DNA of 34,950 bases. It comes from Caldisericaceae bacterium (GTDB taxonomy: Bacteria; Caldisericota; Caldisericia; Caldisericales; Caldisericaceae). How positions within the stretch are numbered: the first letter of the stretch is position 1; every line of letters begins with the position of its first letter. Under the pieces are notes generated by a model. That model did no database searches and was not told the origin of the DNA. It worked only from the letters and a program-made list of their open reading frames with translations. The stretch lies in NCBI GenBank assembly GCA_036574215.1, contig JAINCR010000015.1, forward strand, positions 1 to 34,950, given 5' to 3'. This document shows positions 1 to 7,512 of this stretch, piece by piece. The position numbers and the translations under genes were made by a program.

Positions 1-942
1 TTACTTTTGATAATACTCTTAATAGTTGGTGCATTTTGCCTTTCCTCCTGCGGGAAGACCTTTGAAGTTAAGTTCGTTGATTCAATCACAAACGAAACTC
101 TTAAAAACATTACAGTTGATGGTAAACCCTATCAAAATGGAGTTGCTAACCTTCCACAAGGGCCTCACAAAATATCAAGTGATTACTACTTACCAAAAGA
201 AATTGATGTAAATAAAAACACGGAAATTGATCTTAAACCTAAGGCATACCTTGTGATTGCTCCAAATTGTGAGATCGATAAAGTTTTTCTAAACGGCAAT
301 GAAGTAAACGCAAAACATATTGTTGAAGGTGGTATTTCCCTTTATGCTGTCTCTCCAATAAAAGAAGGCAACTATGAGCTAAAACTCACAAGTGAGCTTT
401 TTAAACCTTATATAAAAAGTGTTGAGATTACTTCAGGCAAAAATCTTGTAGAAGCAAACCTTGATGTAGATCCTGAAAAATTTGCTATTTTTATTGATTC
501 ACTCCAAAATATACTTGAGGTAGACCCTGTTAACATAAAAATAAAAGTTTTAGGAACTGCTAATGGCAACAGCGTTTCTAAAGAACTAACAATAAAAAAG
601 GAATTAACAACCATTACTATTCAAGATTCAAACATCACATATTCTTTTAAAGACGGTATTTTATTGGATAAAGAAGTTTCCCAAGAAGAAAAAGAGATAC
701 TTTTATATGCAAAGCAAACAGTAGAATATTTTTTGAATGTTAAAACATTTCTTCCCAACATGAAACTTGAAAAAGTTGATAACGGAAGGTATTTTTTAGT
801 TAACAACGGCACTTTTGAAGGAAACGAACTCGTTGAGCGTGTTGTCTTGAGCATTAAAGAAAGCAAAATCACAAACTTCAACATATCCATCATCCAGGAA
901 AAATCGAACACTAATTTAGTAATCAGTGTGGAGGTAATTTAA
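1..942 (+). CDS. Putative lipoprotein, 5' end outside window
   Basis: The reading frame is open to the first base of the window. It starts inside a hydrophobic segment ending in a lipobox-like L-S-S-C followed by G-K-T, so this is probably a lipoprotein anchored by the Cys near residue 16 of the visible frame. The true start is probably just upstream. TTG at 7 is the first possible start inside the window. The mature part (about 295 residues) has short beta-rich stretches resembling carboxypeptidase-regulatory or PEGA-like surface modules (for example DSITNETLKNITVDGKPY), but I cannot assign a family. No catalytic motif is visible. Its stop lies 1 nt before dnaE and the dnaE Shine-Dalgarno (GGAGGT) lies inside its last codons, so the two are probably co-transcribed. 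The function is unknown. Confidence 0.75.
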   Translation, partial: LLLIILLIVGAFCLSSCGKTFEVKFVDSITNETLKNITVDGKPYQNGVANLPQGPHKISSDYYLPKEIDVNKNTEIDLKPKAYLVIAPNCEIDKVFLNGNEVNAKHIVEGGISLYAVSPIKEGNYELKLTSELFKPYIKSVEITSGKNLVEANLDVDPEKFAIFIDSLQNILEVDPVNIKIKVLGTANGNSVSKELTIKKELTTITIQDSNITYSFKDGILLDKEVSQEEKEILLYAKQTVEYFLNVKTFLPNMKLEKVDNGRYFLVNNGTFEGNELVERVVLSIKESKITNFNISIIQEKSNTNLVISVEVI

Positions 943-943
943 C

Positions 944-3900
944 ATGGGATTTACTCATCTTCATCTACATACAGAATACAGTCTACTTGATGGACTTAAC
1001 AAAATTTCTGAACTTTCAAAAAGGATAAAAGAACTTGGTATGGATGCTGTTGCAATTACCGACCACGGAAACATGTACGGAATAATCGAGTTCTACGAAG
1101 AGATGAAAAAGGCAGGTATAAAGCCCATAATTGGAGTAGAAGCTTATGTTGCGCCAAACGGTATGGAAAAAAAAGAGAAAGACGAAGAAAGATATCATCT
1201 TGTGCTCCTTGCAAAGGATCTTACAGGTTATATGAACCTTACAAAGATAGTTACAGAGAGTTATACAAGAGGTTTTTATTACAAACCAAGGGTAGACTTA
1301 GAAACTATAAGTAAGTATAGAGACGGCATTGTCGCACTATCTGCCTGCTTACAAGGAGAAATCTCCAAAAAGGCATTAAAAGGAGACATAAAAGAAGTTA
1401 AAAACGCCCTTTACAAGTATCTTGATATATTCTCAAAAGAAAACTTCTTTGTTGAAGTGCAAAACCATGGCCTTGAAGAAGAAAAAGCAGTTATTGAAGT
1501 TGCAAAGCATTTGAGAGATACGGAAGGAATAAAACTTGTTGCAACAAACGATGCACACTACCTAACAAAAGAAGATGCTTACGCACATGATATACTTCTC
1601 TGTGTACAGACCCTTCAGCCCGTTGATAGCGAAGATAGAATGCGTTTTCCAAATAGTGAATTCTATGTGAAAAGCGAACAAGAAATGAAAGAAGCCTTTC
1701 CCAACTTAGAAGATGCAGTTGAAAATACAGAACTCATTAAAGAAATGTGCTCTGTTGAATTTGATTTTTCCAAATACCATCTTCCTGTGTATAAGAAAGA
1801 TGAGGCGTGGGATCCTTCAAAGAACAAAGATTACTTAACAGAACTAACAATAAAGGGAATAAAAGAAAAATACAAAGAAAACTACGATATTGCCTTAGAT
1901 AGAGCAAACTACGAACTTAGCGTGATTGAAAATATGGGATTTACCGATTATTTCCTTATAGTGCAAGATTTCATAAACTATGCAAAGACGAACAAAATAC
2001 CAGTTGGCCCAGGTAGAGGATCAGCTGCGGGTTCCATAGTGGCGTTTGCCCTTGGTATAACAGAAATTGATCCTATAAGATACAATTTATTTTTCGAAAG
2101 ATTCTTAAATCCAGAAAGGATAAGTTTGCCAGATATCGACGTAGACTTCGCTGACACAGGAAGAGATGCCGTAATTGATTATGTAAGAAAAAAATACGGG
2201 GAAACCAATGTCGCACAAATTGCTACTTTTGGCAAAATGGAAGCAAGACAGGCAATAAGAGATGTAGGAAGAGCTCTAAAATTTTCTTTTCAGGAAACTG
2301 ATAAAGTATCAAAACTCATTCCACAAGGTTTTAAATTAAAAGAAGCACTTGATTCCGTCCCAGAACTTAAAAAACTCTACGAAGATAAGCGTTTTAAAGA
2401 ATTGTTTGATATTGCCATGAAACTTGAAGGGGTTGTAAGAAACTTTTCAACACACGCAGCAGGAGTGGTAATTGGAGATGCTCCACTTACCGACTATCTT
2501 CCCCTTCAAATAGATAAGGACAACTCCATTATAACTCAGTTTGATAAGGATGTTGTTGAACATATTGGCTTGCTAAAAATGGATTTTCTCGGTATTAAAA
2601 ACTTGACCATCATTTCTGATACTATAGAGCTACTTTCCGAAAAAGGAATACATATAGAAATTGATAAGATACCTGAAGATGACAAAGAAACTTTTGATAT
2701 GCTAAAGAAAGGTGATTCTGTTTCTGTATTTCAACTTGAAAGCGCCGGTATGAGAAGGGTGCTTAAAGGAGTCCAACCCGATAGTATTGAAGATTTAACT
2801 GCAGTCGTTGCTCTCTACAGACCTGGAACGATAAAAGCTGGGGGAATTGAAGAATACATAAATAGAAAATCTGGAAAAAATAAAGTGACATATCCACACC
2901 CAAAACTTGAGACAATCCTTAAAAACACCTATGGAATCATTGTTTATCAAGAACAGGTAATGCAAATTGCAAACGCACTTGCAGGATATTCAATGGCTGA
3001 AGCAGATACACTAAGAAAGGCAATCGGTAAGAAGATCGCCGAGATAATGAAAGAACAAAGAAACGTTTTTGTTGAGAGAGCAGTAAAAAACGGTGTTGAG
3101 AAAAGTGTAGCAGAAAAGGTATTTGACCTCATTGAATTCTTTGCAGGATATGGTTTCAATAAGTCTCATGCTGTAAGTTATGCAACTCTTGCCTATAGAA
3201 CTGCCTACCTTAAGGCTCATTACCCAAAAGAGTATTTCACAGCAATTTTAAATTCTTACATTGAAAACGAAGATAAAGTCCACGAAACACTATTGGAAGC
3301 AAAAGCAAAAGGTATTAAAATACTTCCTCCTGATATAAACAAATCTGATGCAAAATTTAAAGTTGAGGGCGATGGTATAAGGTTTGGTTTTCTTGCTATT
3401 AAGCATGTAGGCGCTGCCTCAATTAATGAAATTGTTAAAGAAAGAACTGCAAATGGTGCGTATTCTTCTTTTAGGGATTTTGAGAGGAGAACCACTCCAT
3501 TAAAGATAAATAAAAAAGTTATTGAATATTTAATAAAAGCTGGCTGTTTTGATTCTTTAGAGGAAGATAGAACAGCTCTTCTTACGAAAGATAATGTAGA
3601 AGCAGTTATCTCAAATACACTTTTTGCGGGTGTGCAAACCCAACCCAAAAAGGTTAAAACAACAAATGCAGATTTACTTAACTATGAAAAAGAAGCCTTT
3701 GGTTTTTATCTTACAAATAACCCTATTGAAGCTTATCTTGGACTTATCGAAGACCTTGAAGTTGACACTGTAAGTGAGCTTTTGTCTTCTATAACGAGTG
3801 AGCAAGAGGAAAACGAGTTTAAAGATACCGAAACTTTGGATGTAGAAAAGGTTAAAGTTGCAGGTATTGTTTCAAATGCAAAAAAGACAAAGACAAAAAA

Positions 3901-4375
3901 CGGAAACTTTATACTGAGATTTGACCTTGAAGATGGAGTTCATAAAATACACTGCCTTGTTATGCCTCAGAATTTAGAAAAATTTTCAGAATACATCGAT
4001 ACAAACGGTGTTATAGTAATTTCAGGAGATCTAAGAAGAGAAGAAGATAGTATAACGCTTTTTGCAAATGATGTTATTAAATTTTTTACCGAAAAAGATA
4101 TTAAAAAATCTGAAGATGGTGTTGCAATACATCTAAAACTTGACCTTGAAAAAGAGAATTTTTTAGAATTAGAAGAAAAGCTAAAGTCTCTTAAAGACCT
4201 CACGGAGAAATATAGAGGAGATACCCCTATAATTTTCCACGTTAAAGTGGATGGTATTTTGGCAAGAATACATCCTTCACCAAAGCATTCAGTGCTTAAA
4301 ACAAAACCTTTTATGTCAAAATTAGAGGAACTCTTCGGAAAAGGAACATTCGAAGTAAAAGATATCTTTGAGTAG
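944..4375 (+). CDS. dnaE: DNA polymerase III alpha subunit (DnaE type)
   Basis: Replicative DNA polymerase, 1143 aa, normal for DnaE (E. coli 1160). The N-terminal PHP domain keeps its metal ligands: H5, H7 and H9 in HLHLHTEYSLLDG, D40-H41 in ITDHGNMYG, and the NDAHYL motif near 210. Because these are intact, this may be a DnaE with PHP-dependent proofreading, as known for thermophile DnaE1 enzymes (inference). The palm has GPGRGSAAGS near 355 and the catalytic aspartates D397 and D399 in PDIDVDF. The third, D547, is in KMDFLGIKNLT. A (HhH)2 region and an OB-fold domain (VKVAGIVSNAKKTKTKNG, near 970) follow. The ATG at 944 has GGAGGT at 930-935. A tRNA gene follows 38 nt after the stop. Confidence 0.97.
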   Translation: MGFTHLHLHTEYSLLDGLNKISELSKRIKELGMDAVAITDHGNMYGIIEFYEEMKKAGIKPIIGVEAYVAPNGMEKKEKDEERYHLVLLAKDLTGYMNLTKIVTESYTRGFYYKPRVDLETISKYRDGIVALSACLQGEISKKALKGDIKEVKNALYKYLDIFSKENFFVEVQNHGLEEEKAVIEVAKHLRDTEGIKLVATNDAHYLTKEDAYAHDILLCVQTLQPVDSEDRMRFPNSEFYVKSEQEMKEAFPNLEDAVENTELIKEMCSVEFDFSKYHLPVYKKDEAWDPSKNKDYLTELTIKGIKEKYKENYDIALDRANYELSVIENMGFTDYFLIVQDFINYAKTNKIPVGPGRGSAAGSIVAFALGITEIDPIRYNLFFERFLNPERISLPDIDVDFADTGRDAVIDYVRKKYGETNVAQIATFGKMEARQAIRDVGRALKFSFQETDKVSKLIPQGFKLKEALDSVPELKKLYEDKRFKELFDIAMKLEGVVRNFSTHAAGVVIGDAPLTDYLPLQIDKDNSIITQFDKDVVEHIGLLKMDFLGIKNLTIISDTIELLSEKGIHIEIDKIPEDDKETFDMLKKGDSVSVFQLESAGMRRVLKGVQPDSIEDLTAVVALYRPGTIKAGGIEEYINRKSGKNKVTYPHPKLETILKNTYGIIVYQEQVMQIANALAGYSMAEADTLRKAIGKKIAEIMKEQRNVFVERAVKNGVEKSVAEKVFDLIEFFAGYGFNKSHAVSYATLAYRTAYLKAHYPKEYFTAILNSYIENEDKVHETLLEAKAKGIKILPPDINKSDAKFKVEGDGIRFGFLAIKHVGAASINEIVKERTANGAYSSFRDFERRTTPLKINKKVIEYLIKAGCFDSLEEDRTALLTKDNVEAVISNTLFAGVQTQPKKVKTTNADLLNYEKEAFGFYLTNNPIEAYLGLIEDLEVDTVSELLSSITSEQEENEFKDTETLDVEKVKVAGIVSNAKKTKTKNGNFILRFDLEDGVHKIHCLVMPQNLEKFSEYIDTNGVIVISGDLRREEDSITLFANDVIKFFTEKDIKKSEDGVAIHLKLDLEKENFLELEEKLKSLKDLTEKYRGDTPIIFHVKVDGILARIHPSPKHSVLKTKPFMSKLEELFGKGTFEVKDIFE

Positions 4376-4376
4376 T

Positions 4377-4404
4377 TTGAAAACAAGGAAAATAATAATA
4401 TAAT
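4377..4404 (+). promoter_or_regulatory. Sigma-70-type promoter of tRNA-Leu
   Basis: A -35 element TTGAAA (4377-4382) and a perfect -10 TATAAT (4399-4404) are separated by 16 nt. The predicted start, near 4411, is 3 nt before the mature tRNA 5' end. The promoter sits in the short gap after the dnaE stop. Confidence 0.6.
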
Positions 4405-4413
4405 AGAGTAAGT

Positions 4414-4503
4414 GCCGGAGTGGCGGAATTGGCAGACGCGGCGGACTCAAAATCCGCAGGGGTTCAGAGCTCCGTGTGGGTTCGACTCCCACCCCCGGCA
4501 CCA
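4414..4503 (+). tRNA. tRNA-Leu (anticodon CAA)
   Basis: A full cloverleaf can be folded. The acceptor is GCCGGAG/CCCCGGC with a single A6-C67 mismatch. The D arm follows, then an anticodon stem GCGGA/TCCGC with loop CTCAAAA, placing anticodon CAA at 4448-4450, which decodes UUG. There is a long class II variable arm as expected for leucine tRNAs. The T arm is GTGGG-TTCGACT-CCCAC, the discriminator is A4500, and CCA is genome-encoded at 4501-4503. The A6-C67 mismatch is the only irregularity. Confidence 0.96.
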
Positions 4504-4528
4504 AACTTCAAAATATGGAGGTCTTGTC

Positions 4529-5317
4529 ATGGACTTAGGTCTTAAAGGGAAAGTCGCCTTTGTTATGGCAGGGAGTAAAGGTCTTGGCAAAGGTGTTGCA
4601 ATGAAATTCGCAGAAGAGGGTGCTTTTGTTTCAGTTGTCTCAAGAGATGAAAACAACCTTCAAAAGGTAAAAGATGAAATTAAAGCTAAAACTCACGTAG
4701 ATATTCTTACTATAAAAGGTGATGTAACGAACAAAGAAGATTTGCAAAACGCCATCAGTAAAACTGTTGAGAAGTTTAACACAATTCACATTCTGTTTGC
4801 TAATGCAGGGGGACCGCCTTCAGGAGGATTCTTCGATGTTGCAGTTGATGATTATCTTAATGCCGTCAACTTGAATCTTATGAGCACAATTTATGCTGTT
4901 TACGGTGTAAAAGACTACATGATAAAACAAAAATGGGGACGTATTATTGCTTCTACTTCAATTTCTGTTAAACAGCCACTTGATAATCTAATACTTTCAA
5001 ATGTATCTAGAGCTGGTGTTGTAGCCTTTATAAAATCTGTATCAAATGCTCTTGCCACTTATGGAATTACTGCAAATGTGGTTGCTCCAGGTTATACAAT
5101 GACAGAAAGAGTTGAGAGTTTACTTAAGGCGAAAGTCGAAAAAGAGGGTATCTCTTTTGATGAAGCACAAAAATCAATGATTGCTAATATCCCAATGGGA
5201 AGAATTGGCACTGTGGATGAATTTGCTTCAACGGTAGTCTACCTTGCTTCTGAGAAAGCCTCTTACATCACTGGTGTTGTTTTGCCGATTGACGGTGGAT
5301 TTATCAAAGGAGTGTAA
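4529..5317 (+). CDS. SDR-family oxidoreductase-like protein lacking the catalytic YxxxK
   Basis: This 262-aa protein has a short-chain dehydrogenase fold. The cofactor-binding glycine motif is AGSKGLGKG (14-22), NAGG is at 92-95, and the C-terminal IDGG motif is typical of 3-oxoacyl-ACP-reductase-like SDRs. The ATG at 4529 is preceded by GGAGG (4517-4521). The open frame extends upstream through the tRNA but that extension is spurious. In the catalytic block the expected Ser (S144) is kept, but the Tyr and Lys of YxxxK are replaced by S157 and R161 (SNVSR). This matches the atypical FabG-like subgroup that keeps the fold but departs from the SDR tetrad, so the name FabG should not be used. 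The substrate is unknown. Two broken genes follow directly, so an original operon has been disrupted. Confidence 0.88.
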   Translation: MDLGLKGKVAFVMAGSKGLGKGVAMKFAEEGAFVSVVSRDENNLQKVKDEIKAKTHVDILTIKGDVTNKEDLQNAISKTVEKFNTIHILFANAGGPPSGGFFDVAVDDYLNAVNLNLMSTIYAVYGVKDYMIKQKWGRIIASTSISVKQPLDNLILSNVSRAGVVAFIKSVSNALATYGITANVVAPGYTMTERVESLLKAKVEKEGISFDEAQKSMIANIPMGRIGTVDEFASTVVYLASEKASYITGVVLPIDGGFIKGV

Positions 5318-5318
5318 A

Positions 5319-5453
5319 ATGATAAAATTTAACCCAGAGAAAGATATAGAAGCACTTCTTGAAGTTGCAAGATTAATGTGTGTTGCAGCAAGAACTGCTC
5401 CAAAGGGTAGTTGTAGCAAATACATTGGGAGAAATATTCGGAAAAGGTTTTAG
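5319..5453 (+). pseudogene. 5' fragment of a DUF2148 (ferredoxin-domain) gene
   Basis: Starts with an ATG 1 nt after the SDR stop, with AAAGGAG upstream. The first 30 residues, ending LMCVAARTAPKG, match the conserved start of DUF2148 proteins, where an ARTAPK motif is followed by a long cysteine-containing domain of about 180 aa in total. Here homology stops at about 5404-5412. The frame then runs into unrelated sequence (SCSKYIGRNIRKRF) and terminates. The remaining roughly 150 residues of the family, including its cysteines, are missing. This is a remnant fused at the DNA level to the aminotransferase fragment that follows. Confidence 0.7.
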
Positions 5454-5580
5454 AATTGGACATATGGGAAGTGTTACAAAAGACGAACTTCTTGTTGCCA
5501 TTTACAAGATTGGGTTAACATTTGAAGAGTTTGGGTATAAGGTAAACTTGGGGAGTGCCTTAGAGAAATTTTCAAGTTAA
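5405..5580 (+). pseudogene. 3' fragment of a class V aminotransferase gene
   Basis: In a different frame from the preceding fragment, the sequence from about 5412 encodes VVANTLGEIFGKGFRIGHMG followed by KVNLGSALEKF and a stop. This is the C-terminal end of alanine-glyoxylate or serine-pyruvate type class V PLP aminotransferases, in which a FRIGHMG motif lies about 50 residues from the C-terminus. The PLP lysine and about 300 N-terminal residues are absent and no start codon with a ribosome site is present. The last 9 nt overlap the convergent MFS gene. Confidence 0.7.
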
Positions 5581-6795
5581 GGTTCTTTGCATAAGTAAAT
5601 AACCCAAAAATACAAAGAAGCCACCAATAATAAATAGGAGTGCATACCCAAGGTGGTAAGAGATAAACCCTGCAACAAACGAAGCTGTAATAACGCCAAA
5701 ATTAATAGCCATATTAAACATACCTAAAGTTTTACCTCGTGTTTCATGAGATGTTAAGTTAGTAATTTGTAGCGTAAGAGGAATGTAAAGAAATGGCCAT
5801 GTAAAACCTAAAACAATGAAACCTATATAAGTAAAAAGCTTTACAAAACCAACCTTTAAAAATAAGAAGATGCCAATTAATAAAAATATAATACTCCTTG
5901 TAATTAGAACACCTTCAATAAAAATCTTATCGAGTTGCTTGTTCTTACTTGTTTGCCTCACAATGAAAAAAGCAATATTTCCTCCCAAACTATTTGCTGC
6001 AAATAGAAAAAATACAAACTGTGATGAGACTTTAAAATATTCCTTTAAGAAGACTGCAAAAATCGTGAATAATAGGTTAGCACCAAAGAATATTATAAAA
6101 ATCGCAAAGATTAAAAGTCTTAATTGTCTATCAAGTTTTTTAATATTAATTACTGAAAAAAATTCCCAGGTAAACTTTGCAGCTTTAAGAAAAATAATTT
6201 TTGTTGCCCTAATATCTGGGACTATCCTTATTACGATTTTTCTTCTCTCTAATGTAAGAACAGAACTTATCAAAAGTAAAATTGATGAAATAAAAAATAC
6301 GATTTTTAACTTTTTCACATCATCCAGATTTTTTATGGTATTGAGAAGGAAACTTCCAAAAAGCATTCCGATTGTTGAGCCTATGCTATTGTAGAGGTTT
6401 AAATTGTTTATTTGTCTACGCACAAAACCATCGTCACCTGCCTTTGAAAGTTGTAATGTCATTGCAGGCCCTGTAAAGGATATCATGATACCCAAAGAGG
6501 TAGAAAGTAAGTAGTATAGATAAATTGATTTCACAAAAGCCATAAGGATGATAATTAAAGAAGATGAAAGGAAGCTTAAATAAATAAGTAATGATACTTT
6601 ACGAATTTTATCAAGAATTATACTTGAAGATATCGAACCTATGAGGTTCCCCAGAGAAAAAAAGGCAACAGCAACAGAGGCACTTTGAATATTTCCATTT
6701 AGAGCAATAACCACATACAAACTCAACACTATGTTGAGGATTGAAATCGATGCTCCTTGTAGTGCAAAAGAAACAAACCACTTTTTTAAGCCCAT
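5572..6795 (-). CDS. MFS-type permease
   Basis: A 407-aa integral membrane protein with about 12 hydrophobic segments in two halves joined by a basic cytoplasmic loop (ERRKIVIRIVPDIRATK). The loop between TM2 and TM3 has the shortened MFS motif-A-like sequence ILDKIRK. Overall this resembles YfiS/NepI-like or drug-efflux major facilitator proteins, but the substrate cannot be read from the sequence. The ATG at 6795 has only a weak ribosome site. A promoter TTGTTT-16-TATACT (with the -10 at 6823-6828) lies upstream on the minus strand. It is a single-gene unit that ends 9 nt inside the aminotransferase remnant. Confidence 0.85.
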   Translation of the reverse strand: MGLKKWFVSFALQGASISILNIVLSLYVVIALNGNIQSASVAVAFFSLGNLIGSISSSIILDKIRKVSLLIYLSFLSSSLIIILMAFVKSIYLYYLLSTSLGIMISFTGPAMTLQLSKAGDDGFVRRQINNLNLYNSIGSTIGMLFGSFLLNTIKNLDDVKKLKIVFFISSILLLISSVLTLERRKIVIRIVPDIRATKIIFLKAAKFTWEFFSVINIKKLDRQLRLLIFAIFIIFFGANLLFTIFAVFLKEYFKVSSQFVFFLFAANSLGGNIAFFIVRQTSKNKQLDKIFIEGVLITRSIIFLLIGIFLFLKVGFVKLFTYIGFIVLGFTWPFLYIPLTLQITNLTSHETRGKTLGMFNMAINFGVITASFVAGFISYHLGYALLFIIGGFFVFLGYLLMQRTLT

Positions 6796-7010
6796 ATTTT
6801 AAATCCAAAAGAATGCTTTTGTAGTATACCCTAAATTGGGTTATAAACAAAAAGCCTATACTTTATTATGTATATCAAAATAAAAAATCATGTCAAGAAA
6901 AACTAATATGGAAAGAAACCCCCTAAAGGCTTTTCTGTCATCCTGAGGAGCGCATTTTCCATGTCATCCTGCCTTCATTTTCCTTGTCATCCTGAGCCAC
7001 TTTTTTTCTT

Positions 7011-7093
7011 GTCATCCTGAGCACGTTCGCTTTGCTCAGTGTAAACTTAAGCGAAGGATCTCAAAAACCGAGGGGGGAACAGATCCCCCTCGG
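7011..7093 (+). repeat. Composite repeat unit 1a
   Basis: The GTCATCCTGAGCACG core is followed by TTCGCTTTGCTCAGTG and GCGAAGGATCTCAA (7011-7065). CTGAGCA and TGCTCAG form a 7-bp inverted repeat. A second hairpin, CCGAGGGGGG / CCCCCTCGG, occupies 7068-7093. Confidence 0.8.
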
Positions 7094-7157
7094 AACTCCC
7101 CCAAATACAAGAAAACACATGGGGAGCACCCCCTCAATGCTCCCCCCACTTCCTCCT

Positions 7158-7238
7158 GTCATCCTGAGCACGTTCGCTTTGCTCAGTGTAAACTCCAGCG
7201 AAGGATCTCAAAGTTGAGGGGGTAAAAGAACCCCCTCA
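7158..7238 (+). repeat. Composite repeat unit 1b
   Basis: A nearly identical copy of unit 1a (7158-7212), starting 147 nt after it, is followed by the hairpin TTGAGGGGG / CCCCCTCAA at 7214-7238. Confidence 0.8.
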
Positions 7239-7259
7239 ATACTCCCCCCACTTCCTCCT

Positions 7260-7319
7260 GTCATCCTGAGCGATAGCGAAGGATCTCAAACTTGAGGGGG
7301 TAAAAAGCACCCCCTCAAG
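7260..7319 (+). repeat. Composite repeat unit 1c (short form)
   Basis: GTCATCCTGAGCGATAGCG and AAGGATCTCAAA without the longer internal arm (7260-7290), followed by the same TTGAGGGGG / CCCCCTCAAG hairpin (7292-7319). Confidence 0.75.
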
Positions 7320-7512
7320 GCTCCCCAAAAAAGCATAAACGGATGAGATTCTTCACTTCTTACGCCCTCAGAATGACAGCATAGGATGAACGAGGAGATT
7401 CTTCGGCTTCGCCTCATAACGACTCTCATTAACCCAATTTCAGTAAAACTCAATGGAAGGCCGTAAAACTTCAAGCCTCCTATTAAAAACATATACGTGT
7501 TTGTAAATTTAT

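Larger units (their letters stand above)
6796..7512. repeat. Noncoding repeat cluster 1 (GTCATCCTGAG-type dispersed repeats with G/C hairpins)
   Basis: This 717-bp interval has no credible gene. It is visibly more G+C-rich than its surroundings. GTCATCCTGAG cores occur at 6937, 6963 (partial), 6986, 7011, 7158 and 7260. From 7011 on, complete units follow a fixed plan: a GTCATCCTGAGCA..TGCTCAG inverted repeat, a GCGAAGGATCTCAA end, and a hairpin of the type GAGGGGG..CCCCCTC. Inverted partial copies (GAGATTCTTC..CTCAGAATGACAG at 7345-7379 and AGGAGATTCTTCGG near 7394) close the cluster. Related units occur at 29400-30013 and at the window end. Open frames across it follow the repeat phase and are not genes. 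Confidence 0.85.

Noticed and set aside
3256-3648. Long antisense open frames within dnaE, infB and nusA (for example 3256-3648, 3967-4386, 27829-28266)
   Set aside because: They are mirror frames of AT-rich coding sequence, with Ser/Phe/Leu-rich products, no ribosome sites and no family features.
4412-4528. N-terminal 39-residue extension of the SDR protein through the tRNA gene
   Set aside because: The frame is open, but the sequence is the tRNA-Leu, and a good GGAGG plus ATG at 4529 restores the normal SDR N-terminus.
6936-7320. CRISPR array
   Set aside because: Repeat spacing is irregular (147 and 102 nt), unit ends vary, and the material between units is itself conserved hairpin sequence in place of unique spacers. 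No cas genes are present.
7032-7492. Short open frames inside repeat cluster 1
   Set aside because: They follow the repeat sequence, contain the same peptide repeated (LSVN-SEGSQ), have no ribosome site and match no family.
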